Shown: piece by piece, positions 55,311 through 63,726 of the stretch
Position numbering within the stretch: the first letter of the stretch is position 1
Layout: each line of letters starts with the position of its first letter
Assembly: GCF_024397895.1 (NCBI RefSeq)
Contig: NZ_CP073346.1
Location: forward strand, 4,278,001 to 4,342,000
Reading direction: 5' to 3'
Source: Pseudomonas benzenivorans
GTDB taxonomy: Bacteria; Pseudomonadota; Gammaproteobacteria; Pseudomonadales; Pseudomonadaceae
DNA length: 64,000 bases
Translations under genes and position numbers: made by a program
Notes under the pieces: generated by a model
The model's input: the letters and a program-made list of their open reading frames with translations, nothing else
Database searches by the model: none
What the model was told of the DNA's origin: nothing

Positions 55311-55350
55311 CGGTAACGCAAGCGCAACCTTGCTGTAACAAGGGCTTCAC
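55311..55350 (+). promoter_or_regulatory. four 7-bp direct repeats at 11-bp spacing, candidate tandem PHO boxes
   Basis: CGGTAAC (55311), GCGCAAC (55322), CTGTAAC (55333) and GCTTCAC (55344) are separated by exactly 4 bases each. PhoB boxes are 7-bp direct repeats with 4-bp spacers and a consensus near CTGTCAT/CTGTAAC, so the geometry matches two adjacent boxes; the third repeat matches best. CATGCT at 55361-55366 could be a weak -10. Position and target (plcP-agt) fit phosphate control. Confidence 0.6.
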
Positions 55351-55392
55351 CCCCTTCGCCCATGCTCGTCGAAACCCTGGCGGAGGCCGCCC

Positions 55393-56208
55393 ATGAGCAG
55401 CGCAGAGCAGGTGAAGCCGAGTCGCAAGCAACGTGTCCGCACCCTGTGGATTTCCGATGTCCACCTGGGCACCCGGGACTGTCAGGCCGAGCACCTGGCC
55501 GCCTTTCTCAAACGCTACCAGGCCGACAAGGTCTACCTGGTTGGCGATATCATCGACGGCTGGAAGCTGCGCGGCGGCTTCTACTGGCCCCAGGCGCACA
55601 GCAACGTGATCCGCCGGCTGCTGACCATGAGCAAGCGCGGTACCGAGGTGATCTACGTCACCGGCAACCACGACGAGTTCCTGCGTCGTTATTCCAGCCT
55701 GGTGCTGGGCAATATCCAGCTGGTCGACGAGGCGGAGCACCTCACCGCCGACGGTCGCCGGCTGCTGGTAATCCACGGCGACCAGTTCGACGTGATCACC
55801 CGCTACCACCGCTGGCTGGCCTTTCTCGGCGATTCGGCCTACGAGTTCACCCTGACCCTCAACCGCTGGCTCAACCACTGGCGGCGGCGTTACGGCTATG
55901 GCTACTGGTCGCTGTCGGCCTACCTCAAGCACAAGGTCAAGAGCGCGGTGAACTTCATCAGCGACTTCGAGGAAGCCATCGCCCACGAGTGCGTCAAGCG
56001 CGGTTTCACGGGGGTGGTCTGCGGGCACATCCACCATGCCGAGATCCGTTCGGTGGGCGGCGTCGAGTACATGAACTGCGGCGACTGGGTCGAGTCCTGC
56101 ACGGCCCTGATCGAGCAGCTGGACGGCAGTATCCAGCTTTACCGGCTGGCCGACGAGCAGGCGCTAGCGCCGCTTGAGCAGCCCATCGCAGTCGAGCCGG
56201 CGGCATGA
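55393..56208 (+). CDS. plcP: PlcP-type metallophosphoesterase (phosphate-starvation lipid remodelling)
   Basis: 271 aa, ATG at 55393 after GGAGG. Calcineurin-like phosphoesterase: SDVHLG (D22, H24), GDIID at 51-55, GNHD at 91-94, HGD at 128-130 and GHIHH at 211-215, all metal ligands present. It resembles LpxH but belongs to the PlcP group, which under phosphate shortage splits phospholipids to diacylglycerol, the substrate of the glycosyltransferase next door. The two genes overlap as ATGA (56205-56208). Annotation pipelines often call it UDP-2,3-diacylglucosamine diphosphatase; context and the PHO-like array favour PlcP. Same order as PA3219-PA3218-cyaB of P. aeruginosa (from memory). Confidence 0.82.
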   Translation: MSSAEQVKPSRKQRVRTLWISDVHLGTRDCQAEHLAAFLKRYQADKVYLVGDIIDGWKLRGGFYWPQAHSNVIRRLLTMSKRGTEVIYVTGNHDEFLRRYSSLVLGNIQLVDEAEHLTADGRRLLVIHGDQFDVITRYHRWLAFLGDSAYEFTLTLNRWLNHWRRRYGYGYWSLSAYLKHKVKSAVNFISDFEEAIAHECVKRGFTGVVCGHIHHAEIRSVGGVEYMNCGDWVESCTALIEQLDGSIQLYRLADEQALAPLEQPIAVEPAA

Positions 56209-57242
56209 GGATACTGATCGTCTCCGATGCCTGGTCGCCGCAGGTCAATGGCGTGGTCACCAGCCTGCAGGCTCTGGTTGGCGAGCTGCGCGCCCTGGGC
56301 CACCAGGTCAAGTTGCTGTCGCCGCAGGACTTCCGTTCGCGGCCTTGTCCGACCTATCCGGAAATCCCGCTGGTATGGGACCTCTGGCGAGTGGGGCCGG
56401 CGATCCGCGACTTCCGCCCGGATTGCGTCCATCTGGCGACCGAAGGGCCGCTGGGCTGGGCCGCGCGACGTTGGCTGGCCAGGCGTCGCCTGGCCTTTTC
56501 CAGCGCCGTGCACACGCGTTTTCCCGAGTACATCCACACTCGCTGGCGCTGGTTGCCGCTGAGCTGGGGCTACGCCTTCCTGCGGTTGTTCCATCGGCCG
56601 AGTCAGGCGGTGCTGGTGACCACCGAGCGTCTGCGCGCCGAGCTGGCCGGTCGTGGGCTCAGGCGCCTGGCACTGTGGCGCAAGGGCGTCGATACGCGGC
56701 TGTTCCAGCCCCGGGCGCAGCTGCCTGGCCCGCTGCAGCCGGTGTTCCTCTGCGTCGGGCGCATCGCCGCCGAGAAGAACCTGGAGGCCTTTCTCGCCCT
56801 CGACCTGCCGGGGGAGAAGCGCGTGGTCGGTGACGGCCCCCAGCGCGAGGCGCTGCAGGCGCGCTACCCCCAGGTCAGGTTCCTCGGCTATCAGCATGGC
56901 GAAGCGTTGGCCGAGGCCTATCGGCAGGCCAGCGTGCTGGTGTTCCCCTCGCGTACCGATACCTACGGGCTGGTGATGCTCGAAGCGCTGGCGTGCGGCA
57001 CACCGGTGGCCGCGTTCCCGGTTCCCGGGCCGCTGGATGTGCTGAAGGCGGGCGTCAACGGGGTGATGGACGAGGACCTGCGTGAGGCCTGTCTGGCCGC
57101 CCTGGAGCTGGATCGAAGCCGTTGCGCCGAGCTGGCGGCGCAGCAGTCCTGGCGGGTCTCGGCGCTGGAGTTTCTGGCGCAGCAGTCGCTGCTCGACGGC
57201 GCGTCTGGCGCCGAACCGGCGGTGTTGGTGCCCAAGCCCTGA
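56205..57242 (+). CDS. GT4-type glycosyltransferase, Agt-like (glycolipid synthesis)
   Basis: 345 aa, translationally coupled to plcP. Two Rossmann halves: N-terminal SDAWSPQVNGVVTSLQALV, with the acceptor side at HLATEGPLGWAARRWL, and a C-terminal donor half with VGRIAAEKNLEAF and the E-x7-E type motif SRTDTYGLVMLEALACGTPV. Agt enzymes transfer a sugar from a nucleotide-sugar to diacylglycerol, making glycolipids that replace phospholipids when phosphate is scarce; the sugar cannot be read from the sequence. A terminator follows. Confidence 0.82.
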   Translation: MRILIVSDAWSPQVNGVVTSLQALVGELRALGHQVKLLSPQDFRSRPCPTYPEIPLVWDLWRVGPAIRDFRPDCVHLATEGPLGWAARRWLARRRLAFSSAVHTRFPEYIHTRWRWLPLSWGYAFLRLFHRPSQAVLVTTERLRAELAGRGLRRLALWRKGVDTRLFQPRAQLPGPLQPVFLCVGRIAAEKNLEAFLALDLPGEKRVVGDGPQREALQARYPQVRFLGYQHGEALAEAYRQASVLVFPSRTDTYGLVMLEALACGTPVAAFPVPGPLDVLKAGVNGVMDEDLREACLAALELDRSRCAELAAQQSWRVSALEFLAQQSLLDGASGAEPAVLVPKP

Positions 57243-57271
57243 GGACGCCCCGGCACCGGTAGACGCCCATG

Positions 57272-57299
57272 AAAAAAGCCGCCCGAGGGCGGCTTTTTC
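57272..57299. terminator. bidirectional terminator between agt and cyaB
   Basis: AGCCGCC, loop CGAG, GGCGGCT, with A6 before and T5 after; suits both converging genes. Confidence 0.9.
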
Positions 57300-57301
57300 G
57301 A

Positions 57302-58690
57302 TCACATGATGACCTTGTCGCGCAATTTTTCCGCCGCTTGTTGCAGGGCCTGGATCACCCGCTGCTTGTCGAAGTTCTGGATGCCGTTGGTATCCAGGTA
57401 CATGGAAAAACCGGGCAGCTCGTGCTCGACGTAGCTGGAGGTGGCGCCGAGGTCGCGGCGGAAATCCACCACCTGGTAGATCTGCACCGGGCGGGAGAAG
57501 CCCTTGACGCTGATCTGGCCCTTGTCGCGACACATGATCACGTCCTTGATCATGGAGTAGGTCTCGTGGGAAATGAGAATCTCGCCGGCCTCGGCGGCGC
57601 TTTCCAGGCGGCTGGCGAGGTTCACGTCGCGGCCGATGATGGTGTAGTCCATGCGCGTGTCGGCGCCGAAGTTGCCCACCGTGCAGTAGCCAGTGTTCAG
57701 GCCCATGCGGATTTCCAGGGGCTTGGTGATGCCCTGGGCGCGCCATTGCTGGCGCAGCACCTTCATATGCTTGCGCATGGCGATGGCCATCGACACGGCG
57801 GCCACGGCGTCCTTCTTGGCGCCCTTGCTGGCCGGATCGCCGAAGAACACCATGACGGCGTCGCCGATGAACTTGTCGATGGTGCCGCCGTACTTCAGGC
57901 AGATCTTCGACATTTCGTTGAGGTAGCTGTTGAGCATGTCGGTCAGGGCTTCGGCTTCCAGCTCCTCGGACAGCTCGGTAAAGCCCTTGATGTCGGAGAA
58001 AAACACCGTGAGCTTCTTGCGCTGGGTCTCCAGGCGCACGCTCTTCTTGCCGCTGAAGATCGATTCCCACACCTGGGGCGACAGGTACTTGGCCAGGTTG
58101 CGGGCCAGGCGCGCGGCCTTCTCCTGCTCGCGCTTGATCTCGCTGCGCACCTGCGCCAGGCGCAGCCCCTGCTGGTGCACGAAGTAGGCGGTGATGCAGA
58201 TGTACAGGGTGGTGAAGACGATGCTGACCAGGGCGACCAGGGCAGGGGTGTCGAGGTTGAGGTGCAACTCGATCAGCAGGCAGGTGACCAGGGTGCCGCT
58301 GAGCGCGATCAGCAGGGCCAGGCCCATGTGGCGCAACCCACCGATCACCAGTGAGCTGAAGACCAGCGTCAGCAGGCACATCAGGCTGGGTACCACCGAG
58401 AAACCGAGCAGGGCCAGCGCCGCGCCGCAGTGCAGGGCGTCGATCACCAGCAGGGCCAGGGTCGTGCGCTGCGGCTGGTCGCGCTTGAAGCGCAGGCTCA
58501 GGTGGTGGGCCAGGTGCGGGTAGAGCAGGGCATAGGGCACCATCCACAGGATGCTGTAGGCAAAGTGCTGGGCATAGGTACCGGCGGCGATGCTGGCAGC
58601 GACGGCGATATAGGCCAGCACGCGGGAGTAGTACTCGCGCAGTGGCGGCGCCGGCAGCGCGTGGGGCCGATTCGAGGTGGTGGCATTCAT
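57302..58690 (-). CDS. cyaB: CyaB: class III adenylate cyclase with MASE2-type membrane sensor
   Basis: 462 aa from the ATG at 58690; the open frame to 58756 lacks a ribosome site. N-terminal six-helix MASE2-like membrane region (about 25-172), a linker with REQEKAARLARNLAKYLSPQV, then the cyclase domain: metal Asp in FFSDIKGFTEL (D233) and DKFIGDAVMVFFG (D277), and ADTRMDYTIIGRDVNLASRLE. The P. aeruginosa homologue is 463 aa, makes most of the cAMP that activates Vfr and responds to bicarbonate. All catalytic residues visible are intact. Monocistronic; divergent from nothing close, with the Mpo1-like gene on the same strand 215 bases upstream. Confidence 0.94.
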   Translation of the reverse strand: MNATTSNRPHALPAPPLREYYSRVLAYIAVAASIAAGTYAQHFAYSILWMVPYALLYPHLAHHLSLRFKRDQPQRTTLALLVIDALHCGAALALLGFSVVPSLMCLLTLVFSSLVIGGLRHMGLALLIALSGTLVTCLLIELHLNLDTPALVALVSIVFTTLYICITAYFVHQQGLRLAQVRSEIKREQEKAARLARNLAKYLSPQVWESIFSGKKSVRLETQRKKLTVFFSDIKGFTELSEELEAEALTDMLNSYLNEMSKICLKYGGTIDKFIGDAVMVFFGDPASKGAKKDAVAAVSMAIAMRKHMKVLRQQWRAQGITKPLEIRMGLNTGYCTVGNFGADTRMDYTIIGRDVNLASRLESAAEAGEILISHETYSMIKDVIMCRDKGQISVKGFSRPVQIYQVVDFRRDLGATSSYVEHELPGFSMYLDTNGIQNFDKQRVIQALQQAAEKLRDKVIM

Positions 58691-58905
58691 GCGATGGAGG
58701 TGATCCCTGCTGGATTTCTGACGCCTCTGCTGGACGCCTGGAGTGTCTGCAAGCACTGGGCCAGGCTTGCGACAAGGCTGGGATCATAACCAAGCGCCGG
58801 GGCCTCAGCCAAGCATCGCGGCCGAACGGTGTGCGGGGGGCGGTCGGCGGTCACGGCGGCGCTGTCGCCGCGCCGGCGCCAGCGGCTGACGCTTCGGGGG
58901 CGTGC

Positions 58906-59223
58906 CTAGAACTTGATGCGGCCGGTGAAGGCATCCTTGAGCATCACCCAGTCGCCGAGAAAGCTGTACAGCGGGTACTGGAAGGTGGCCGGGCGGTTCT
59001 TCTCGAAGACGAAGTGGCCGACCCAGGCAAAGCCGTAACCGGCCAAGGGCAGGGTCAGCAGCCACAGCCACTGCTGGCTGACCAGGGCATAGCCGAGAAT
59101 GCTCAGCACCAGCAGGCTGCCGACATAGTGCAAGCGGCGACAGACGGGATTGCTGTGTTCCTGCAGGTAATAGGGGTAGAACTCGGCGAAGCTTTGGTAA
59201 CGCGCTGGTGTCTGGCTGGCCAT
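58906..59223 (-). CDS. Mpo1-like / DUF962 small membrane protein
   Basis: 105 aa from the ATG at 59223, with GGAG upstream; longer in-frame starts up to 59331 are Arg-rich and not family-like. Pattern: FAEFYPYYLQEHSNPVCRRL at the start, two helices (LLVLSILGYALV and LWLLTLPLAGYGFAW), then VGHFVFEKNRPATFQYP with the conserved histidine and FLGDWVMLKDAFTG. Related yeast Mpo1 is a dioxygenase of 2-hydroxy fatty acid degradation; activity in bacteria is not established. Confidence 0.88.
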   Translation of the reverse strand: MASQTPARYQSFAEFYPYYLQEHSNPVCRRLHYVGSLLVLSILGYALVSQQWLWLLTLPLAGYGFAWVGHFVFEKNRPATFQYPLYSFLGDWVMLKDAFTGRIKF

Positions 59224-59394
59224 GGAGGGTCTCCTGCGGTTGCGTTGGCCGCGCCGGCCATTGAGGCGGGAGCGGCTTTTCTGCAGTCTAAGCCCTGTAT
59301 CCGGCCGTGGCAGTGACAATGGGTGCCACACTAGTATCCTTGCGCCACCAGGCCGCCGGCGGTGGCCTCATCAGAAACCGAATAAGAAGACGCC

Positions 59395-60396
59395 ATGAGC
59401 GAACGTACCACTTCGTCGAGCTGGGCCCTGGGCATCGTCCAGGCGCTGGAATTGGGTGGCGTCGACTGCCGTGCGATCTTCCCCGAGCTGGGCCTGGATT
59501 ACGCGGCCCTGGAGGACCCAGACGCGCGCTTCCCGCAGGACGGCATGACGCGTCTTTGGCAACGTGCCGTGGAGCTGTCCGGTAATCCGGCGATCGGCCT
59601 GAACATGGCCAAGGTGGTGCGCCCGGCGTCATTCCACGTGGTGGGCTACGCGCTGATGTCCAGCCGTACGCTGAAGGAGGGCCTGACCCGCCTGGTGCGC
59701 TACCAGCGGATCATCGCCGAGGGCGCCGACCTGAGCTTTCGACCCACGCCCTGCGGCTACGAGCTGGTCCTGGCGATTCACGGCGACCGTCTGCCGCCGG
59801 CGCGACAGAGCGCCGAAGCCTCGCTGGCCTACGCCCTGGCGTTCTGTCGCTGGATGACCGGCAAGCCGCTGCGCCCGCAGCAGATCCTCTTTCAGGGCGA
59901 TCCGCCTACCGACCTGCAGCCGTTCGAGCAGGTGTTCCAGGCGCCGCTGCGCTTCAATGCGGCGCATTACGCCCTGCTGTTCGAACGGGCGGACATGGAA
60001 ATGCCGTTGCCCACCGCCAATGAATCGCTGGCGCAGTTGCATGACCGGTTTGCCGGCGAATACCTGGCGCGCTTTTCGGAGAGCCGGGTGACCCATTTGG
60101 CCCGCCAGGTGCTGTGCCGCCTGTTGCCCCAGGGCGAACCCAAGCGCGAGGCGGTGGCGCAGACGCTGCACCTGTCGCAGCGCACCCTGCAACGACGCTT
60201 GCAGGAGGAGGGCAGCAGCTTTCAGCAGCTGCTCGATGACACCCGCCGTGAATTGGCCGAGCAGTACCTCGCGCAGCCCAGCCTGACCCTGTTGGAAGTG
60301 GCCTACCTGCTGGGTTTCGCCGACCCGAGCAATTTCTTCCGGGCTTTCCGCCGCTGGTTCGCCTGCACGCCCGGCGAGCATCGCGCGCGCCTTTAG
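59395..60396 (+). CDS. AraC family transcriptional regulator (OruR/ArgR-like domain)
   Basis: 333 aa. A long N-terminal arabinose-binding-type domain of about 200 residues (SFHVVGYALMSSRTLKEGL, RYQRIIAEGADLSF) and the C-terminal AraC helix-turn-helix pair: EAVAQTLHLSQRTLQRRLQE and VAYLLGFADPSNFFRAFRRW. The layout is that of regulators such as OruR that respond to small metabolites. The gene stands alone with a divergent 171-bp gap to the Mpo1-like gene, a possible target; not proven. Confidence 0.9.
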   Translation: MSERTTSSSWALGIVQALELGGVDCRAIFPELGLDYAALEDPDARFPQDGMTRLWQRAVELSGNPAIGLNMAKVVRPASFHVVGYALMSSRTLKEGLTRLVRYQRIIAEGADLSFRPTPCGYELVLAIHGDRLPPARQSAEASLAYALAFCRWMTGKPLRPQQILFQGDPPTDLQPFEQVFQAPLRFNAAHYALLFERADMEMPLPTANESLAQLHDRFAGEYLARFSESRVTHLARQVLCRLLPQGEPKREAVAQTLHLSQRTLQRRLQEEGSSFQQLLDDTRRELAEQYLAQPSLTLLEVAYLLGFADPSNFFRAFRRWFACTPGEHRARL

Positions 60397-60415
60397 CCGT
60401 GGCGTCCCGAGCCGA

Positions 60416-61870
60416 TCAGTGGCGCCAGAAGGACGGCATCAGCAGCACCAGCACGGTGAGGATTTCCAGACGACCGAGCAGCATGCCCAGGGTCAGCAGC
60501 CATTTGGCCATGTCCGGCAGCGGCGCGTAGTTGCCAGCCGGGCCGATGATCGGGCCCATGCCCGGGCCCACGCCGGAGACCGCGCTGGCGGCGCCGCTCA
60601 GCGCGGTGATCCAGTCCAGGCCGCAGAGGGTCAGGGCCAGGGCCAGGCCGGCGATGGTGATGGTGAAGAAGAAGGAGAAGGTCAGGATCGAGCGGACGAT
60701 GTCCTCGTCCAGGCGGTGCATGTTGTACTGCTGCTTGATCACCGCTCGCGGATGCACCAGCTGCTGCAGGTTGGCCTTGAGCAGCACGTAGGCCACCTGG
60801 AAGCGGAAGATCTTCAGGCCGCCGGCGGTGGAGCCGGAGCAGCCGCCGATGAAGCCCAGGTAGAAGAACAGCATGCCGGCGAAACCGCCCCACAGGGTGT
60901 AGTCACCGACGGCGAAACCGCTGGTGGTCATGATCGAGGTGCTGTTCACCACGACGTGGCGGATGGCCTCCAGCCAATGCAGCTCGGACGTCAGGCAGTA
61001 CCAGGTGCCGAGCACCAGCCAGGTGCACAACAGGATGCCGAGAAAGCCCTGCACCTGCTGGTCCCTGATCAGCGCGCGGTAGTTGCCGCGCATGGTCGAG
61101 ACGTACAGCACGAAGGGCAGGCTGCCGAGGATCATGACCGCCACGGCCACCCAGTGCACCGCGGGCTGGGTCCAGTTGCCCAGGGAGCGGTCGGAGGTGG
61201 AAAAACCGCCGGTGGCGATCGCCGACATGGTGTGGTTGATCGCGTCGAACAGATTCATGCCCGCCAGCCAGAACGCCAGCACGCTGAGCAGGCTCAGGCC
61301 CACGTAGGCGGCAATCATGTACTTGGCGACCATGTGCGAGCGCGGCATGACCTTTTCCGAGCGATCCGAGGATTCGGTCTGGAACAGGCGCATACCACCG
61401 ATGCGCAGCATCGGCAGAATCGCCACCGCCATGCCGATGAAGCCGATGCCGCCGAGCCAGTGCAGCAGCGAGCGCCAGATCAGGATGCCCGGCGACATGC
61501 TGTCCAGGCCACTGAGCACCGTGGCGCCGGTGGTGGTGATGCCGGACATGCTCTCGAAGAACGCGTCGGTGTAGCTCATGTGCTGGGTGAACATGAAGGG
61601 GATGGCGGCGAACACGCACACCAGCAACCAGCTCGACACCGTCAGCATGTACATGTCGCGGGGGCGAAGCTGGGTGTTTTCCGGTCGGCCTTGAGCCACC
61701 ATGGCGAGCCCGGCGATAAAGGTGATCAGGCTCGACCAGAGGAAGGCGTTCAGCTCGTGGGCCCGCTCGAAGAGCACCAGGGTGGCCATCGGTACGACCA
61801 TGCTGATGGCCAGGGTGATCAGAAAGATGCCGTTGATAAACGCGATGATTCTTAGGGTCGGCAAGGCCAT
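60416..61870 (-). CDS. trkH: TrkH potassium uptake membrane protein
   Basis: 484 aa. Four pore-loop repeats of the Trk/Ktr type, with filter segments TTTGAT (112-117), IATGGFST (218-225), TSGFA (316-320) and SGVGPGMG (432-439), each contributing the conserved glycine. About ten membrane helices. Works with the cytoplasmic TrkA, encoded elsewhere, for ATP-gated K+ uptake. Complete and of normal length, with a decayed second copy directly upstream at 61948-62516. Confidence 0.95.
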   Translation of the reverse strand: MALPTLRIIAFINGIFLITLAISMVVPMATLVLFERAHELNAFLWSSLITFIAGLAMVAQGRPENTQLRPRDMYMLTVSSWLLVCVFAAIPFMFTQHMSYTDAFFESMSGITTTGATVLSGLDSMSPGILIWRSLLHWLGGIGFIGMAVAILPMLRIGGMRLFQTESSDRSEKVMPRSHMVAKYMIAAYVGLSLLSVLAFWLAGMNLFDAINHTMSAIATGGFSTSDRSLGNWTQPAVHWVAVAVMILGSLPFVLYVSTMRGNYRALIRDQQVQGFLGILLCTWLVLGTWYCLTSELHWLEAIRHVVVNSTSIMTTSGFAVGDYTLWGGFAGMLFFYLGFIGGCSGSTAGGLKIFRFQVAYVLLKANLQQLVHPRAVIKQQYNMHRLDEDIVRSILTFSFFFTITIAGLALALTLCGLDWITALSGAASAVSGVGPGMGPIIGPAGNYAPLPDMAKWLLTLGMLLGRLEILTVLVLLMPSFWRH

Positions 61871-61947
61871 CTAGTCGGTTCCAAAATTGTTGTCTTCAGT
61901 CCATGGCTGCACGGCAACCGCCTAGTGGTCGGTTGCGCTGCCGACCG

Positions 61948-62516
61948 TCAGTGTTTCCGGAACGCTGGGGTCACCAGCACCGTGAGTATCTCCAGACGGC
62001 CCGATGATCGGCCCCGGGCCCGGGCTCACGTTGCACACCGCGGTGGCGGCGGCAGTCAGTGCGGTGATCCAGTCCAGGCCGAGCATGGCCAGCGGCAGCG
62101 CCAAGGCGCCGATTGTAATGGTGAAAAAGAAAGAAAAGGTGATCTGCGAGAGGACAATCTCCTCATCGAGGTTGTGCCCGTTGTACTGCTGCTCGATCAC
62201 CGCGCGCGGATGCACCAGTTGCTGCAGGTTGGCCTTGAGCAGCGCCCAGGCGACCTGAAAGCGGAAAACTATCAATCCGCCGGCGGTTGCCGCGCAGGGT
62301 CGCCGCATAGGCATAGAGGGAGAAGGGCGGGCTGCCGAGGATCATCCGCTCCAGTCCGATCGCGGCGGTGATCGGGCTCGACCAGGGAAAAGCGAAGAGG
62401 TCTTCGGATGCGTCGAAGATCATCGGCGTCAGCATGGGAATGAGCATGCTGGCGGCCAGGGGGGTGAGGAAAATGCCGAGGATGAAAGCGATGATGCGCA
62501 GCGGCGGCAAGGCCAT
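61948..62516 (-). pseudogene. decayed trkH copy with three internal deletions
   Basis: From an ATG at 62516 the frame reads MALPPLRIIAFILGIF, matching TrkH residues 1-57, then jumps to the match of 246-263 (MILGSPPFSLYA). A shift into another frame follows near GGCAACCGCCGG, continuing as AGGLIVFRFQVAWALLKANL (348-444), then after a further gap and shift as LEILTVLVTPAFRKH (466-484), with TGA at 61948-61950. About 294 codons are missing, including three of the four pore loops. It cannot make a potassium channel. Confidence 0.9.
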
Positions 62517-62672
62517 GAATGGGGCTCGGGCTGAGGGGCGGCAAAGGGCGCCATTCTGCCCGCGGCCGGTGATCCCTACACCAGCCATCATGCCGCGCTT
62601 TACAAGCGATGGGCGCTGCATAGAATAGCGCCCCAGGTGCCGGCCCTTGCCGGTTTCTGAGCCCTCTAAATC

Positions 62673-63044
62673 ATGTCAAACGCTAATCCTTGCCTTACGT
62701 GCGGCGCCTGCTGCGCGCATTTTCGTGTGTCCTTCTTCTGGGGTGAATGCCAATCGGCCGGCGGCGTAGTGCCGGACGAGCAGGTGGTGCTGATCACCCC
62801 GCACCGGGTCGCCATGCGCGGCACCGAGAGCAAACCGGCGCGCTGTGTGGCCTTGCTCGGCGATGTCGGTCAGGGCGTGCGCTGCACCCTGTACGAACAG
62901 CGCTCCAGCCCCTGCCGCGAGTTCGAGGCTTCCTGGGCCAATGGCGAACACAACCCGCGTTGTGACGATGCCCGTCGTGCGCACGGACTGCCGCCCTTGA
63001 CGCCGCCGGTGCAGCCGAGCGTGTCGCCGGAACGGGTGGCCTGA
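62673..63044 (+). CDS. YkgJ family cysteine-cluster protein
   Basis: 123 aa. N-terminal cysteine cluster MSNANPCLTCGACCAHFRVS (C7, C10, C13 and C14) and later CVALLGDVGQGVRCTLYEQR and PCREFEASW; typical of YkgJ/UPF0153, a zinc- or iron-cluster-binding family of unknown role. The C-terminal 25 residues are Pro-rich. Independent of the neighbouring trkH remnant (opposite strand); followed after 79 bases by the nitroreductase. Confidence 0.9.
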   Translation: MSNANPCLTCGACCAHFRVSFFWGECQSAGGVVPDEQVVLITPHRVAMRGTESKPARCVALLGDVGQGVRCTLYEQRSSPCREFEASWANGEHNPRCDDARRAHGLPPLTPPVQPSVSPERVA

Positions 63045-63123
63045 GTCTCGAACCGCAGTTTTTCCCCAACCCTCGGGCCCGAGCCTCTAGAATTGCCGCT
63101 TCTTTGTTTTCTGGAGGTGGCCG

Positions 63124-63684
63124 ATGGATGCGCTCGATGCCCTGCTAACCCGTGTTTCCGCACCGCGTCTGCGCGCGCCCGCGCCGGACGTGGCGCAGCG
63201 CGAACTGCTGTTTCGCGCCGCGCTGCGGGCGCCGGACCACGGTCAGTTGCGGCCGTGGCGCTTTCTGACCGTCGAGGCCGAGGCGCGCGAGCAAATGGGC
63301 GAGCTCTTCGCCGAGGCGCTGCTGGCCGGTTCCGCCGAAGTCGGTGAGGAAGCGCTGGCCAAGGCGCGCGCCATGCCACTGCGTGCCCCCCTGCTGGTGG
63401 TGGTGATCGCGCGCCTGCAGGACCATCCCAAGGTGCCGCGCCAGGAGCAGGTGATCGCTGCCGGCTGTGCGGCCCAGGCCATCCTGCTCGCTGCCTATGC
63501 CCAGGGCGTTGGCGCGGTCTGGCGCACCGGCGAGATGGCCTACAACGCCAGGGTCGCCGAAGGCCTGGGCTTGAGCAGCGATGAGCAGATCGTCGGGTTC
63601 CTCTACATGGGGACGCCGGAGCGCGAACTGCGCACGCCGGCGCCAGTGCAGGTGGCGGACTACGTCAGCACCTGGCCGGCCTGA
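63124..63684 (+). CDS. nitroreductase family protein (YdjA-like)
   Basis: 186 aa, GGAGG upstream of the ATG at 63124. FMN-dependent nitroreductase fold: RAALRAPDHGQLRPWRFLTV (flavin phosphate site), then a helical middle, VIAAGCAAQAILLAAYAQG, and VGFLYMGTPERE near the end. YdjA is a minimal homodimeric member with NADPH oxidase or nitroreductase activity; physiological substrate unknown. Convergent with the histidine kinase. Confidence 0.92.
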   Translation: MDALDALLTRVSAPRLRAPAPDVAQRELLFRAALRAPDHGQLRPWRFLTVEAEAREQMGELFAEALLAGSAEVGEEALAKARAMPLRAPLLVVVIARLQDHPKVPRQEQVIAAGCAAQAILLAAYAQGVGAVWRTGEMAYNARVAEGLGLSSDEQIVGFLYMGTPERELRTPAPVQVADYVSTWPA

Positions 63685-63708
63685 TCGGCGTTCTCCCGCG
63701 AGCGGACC

Positions 63709-63726
63709 CGGCCGGCACACCGGCCG
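63709..63726. terminator. hairpin between the nitroreductase and kinase genes
   Basis: CGGCCGG, loop CACA, CCGGCCG; a 7-bp perfect stem just before the kinase stop codon (CTA at 63727-63729), without a T-run. Function as terminator is uncertain. Confidence 0.4.

Noticed and set aside
55393..56208. LpxH (UDP-diacylglucosamine pyrophosphatase) for the phosphoesterase
   Set aside because: The folds are related and the motifs are shared, but coupling to a glycosyltransferase and the PHO-like array favour PlcP. A search for a separate lpxH in the genome would settle it.
56139..58793. 884-codon minus-strand frame across agt and cyaB
   Set aside because: It crosses two real genes and a terminator in another frame; the product is Pro/Arg/Gln-rich without domains.
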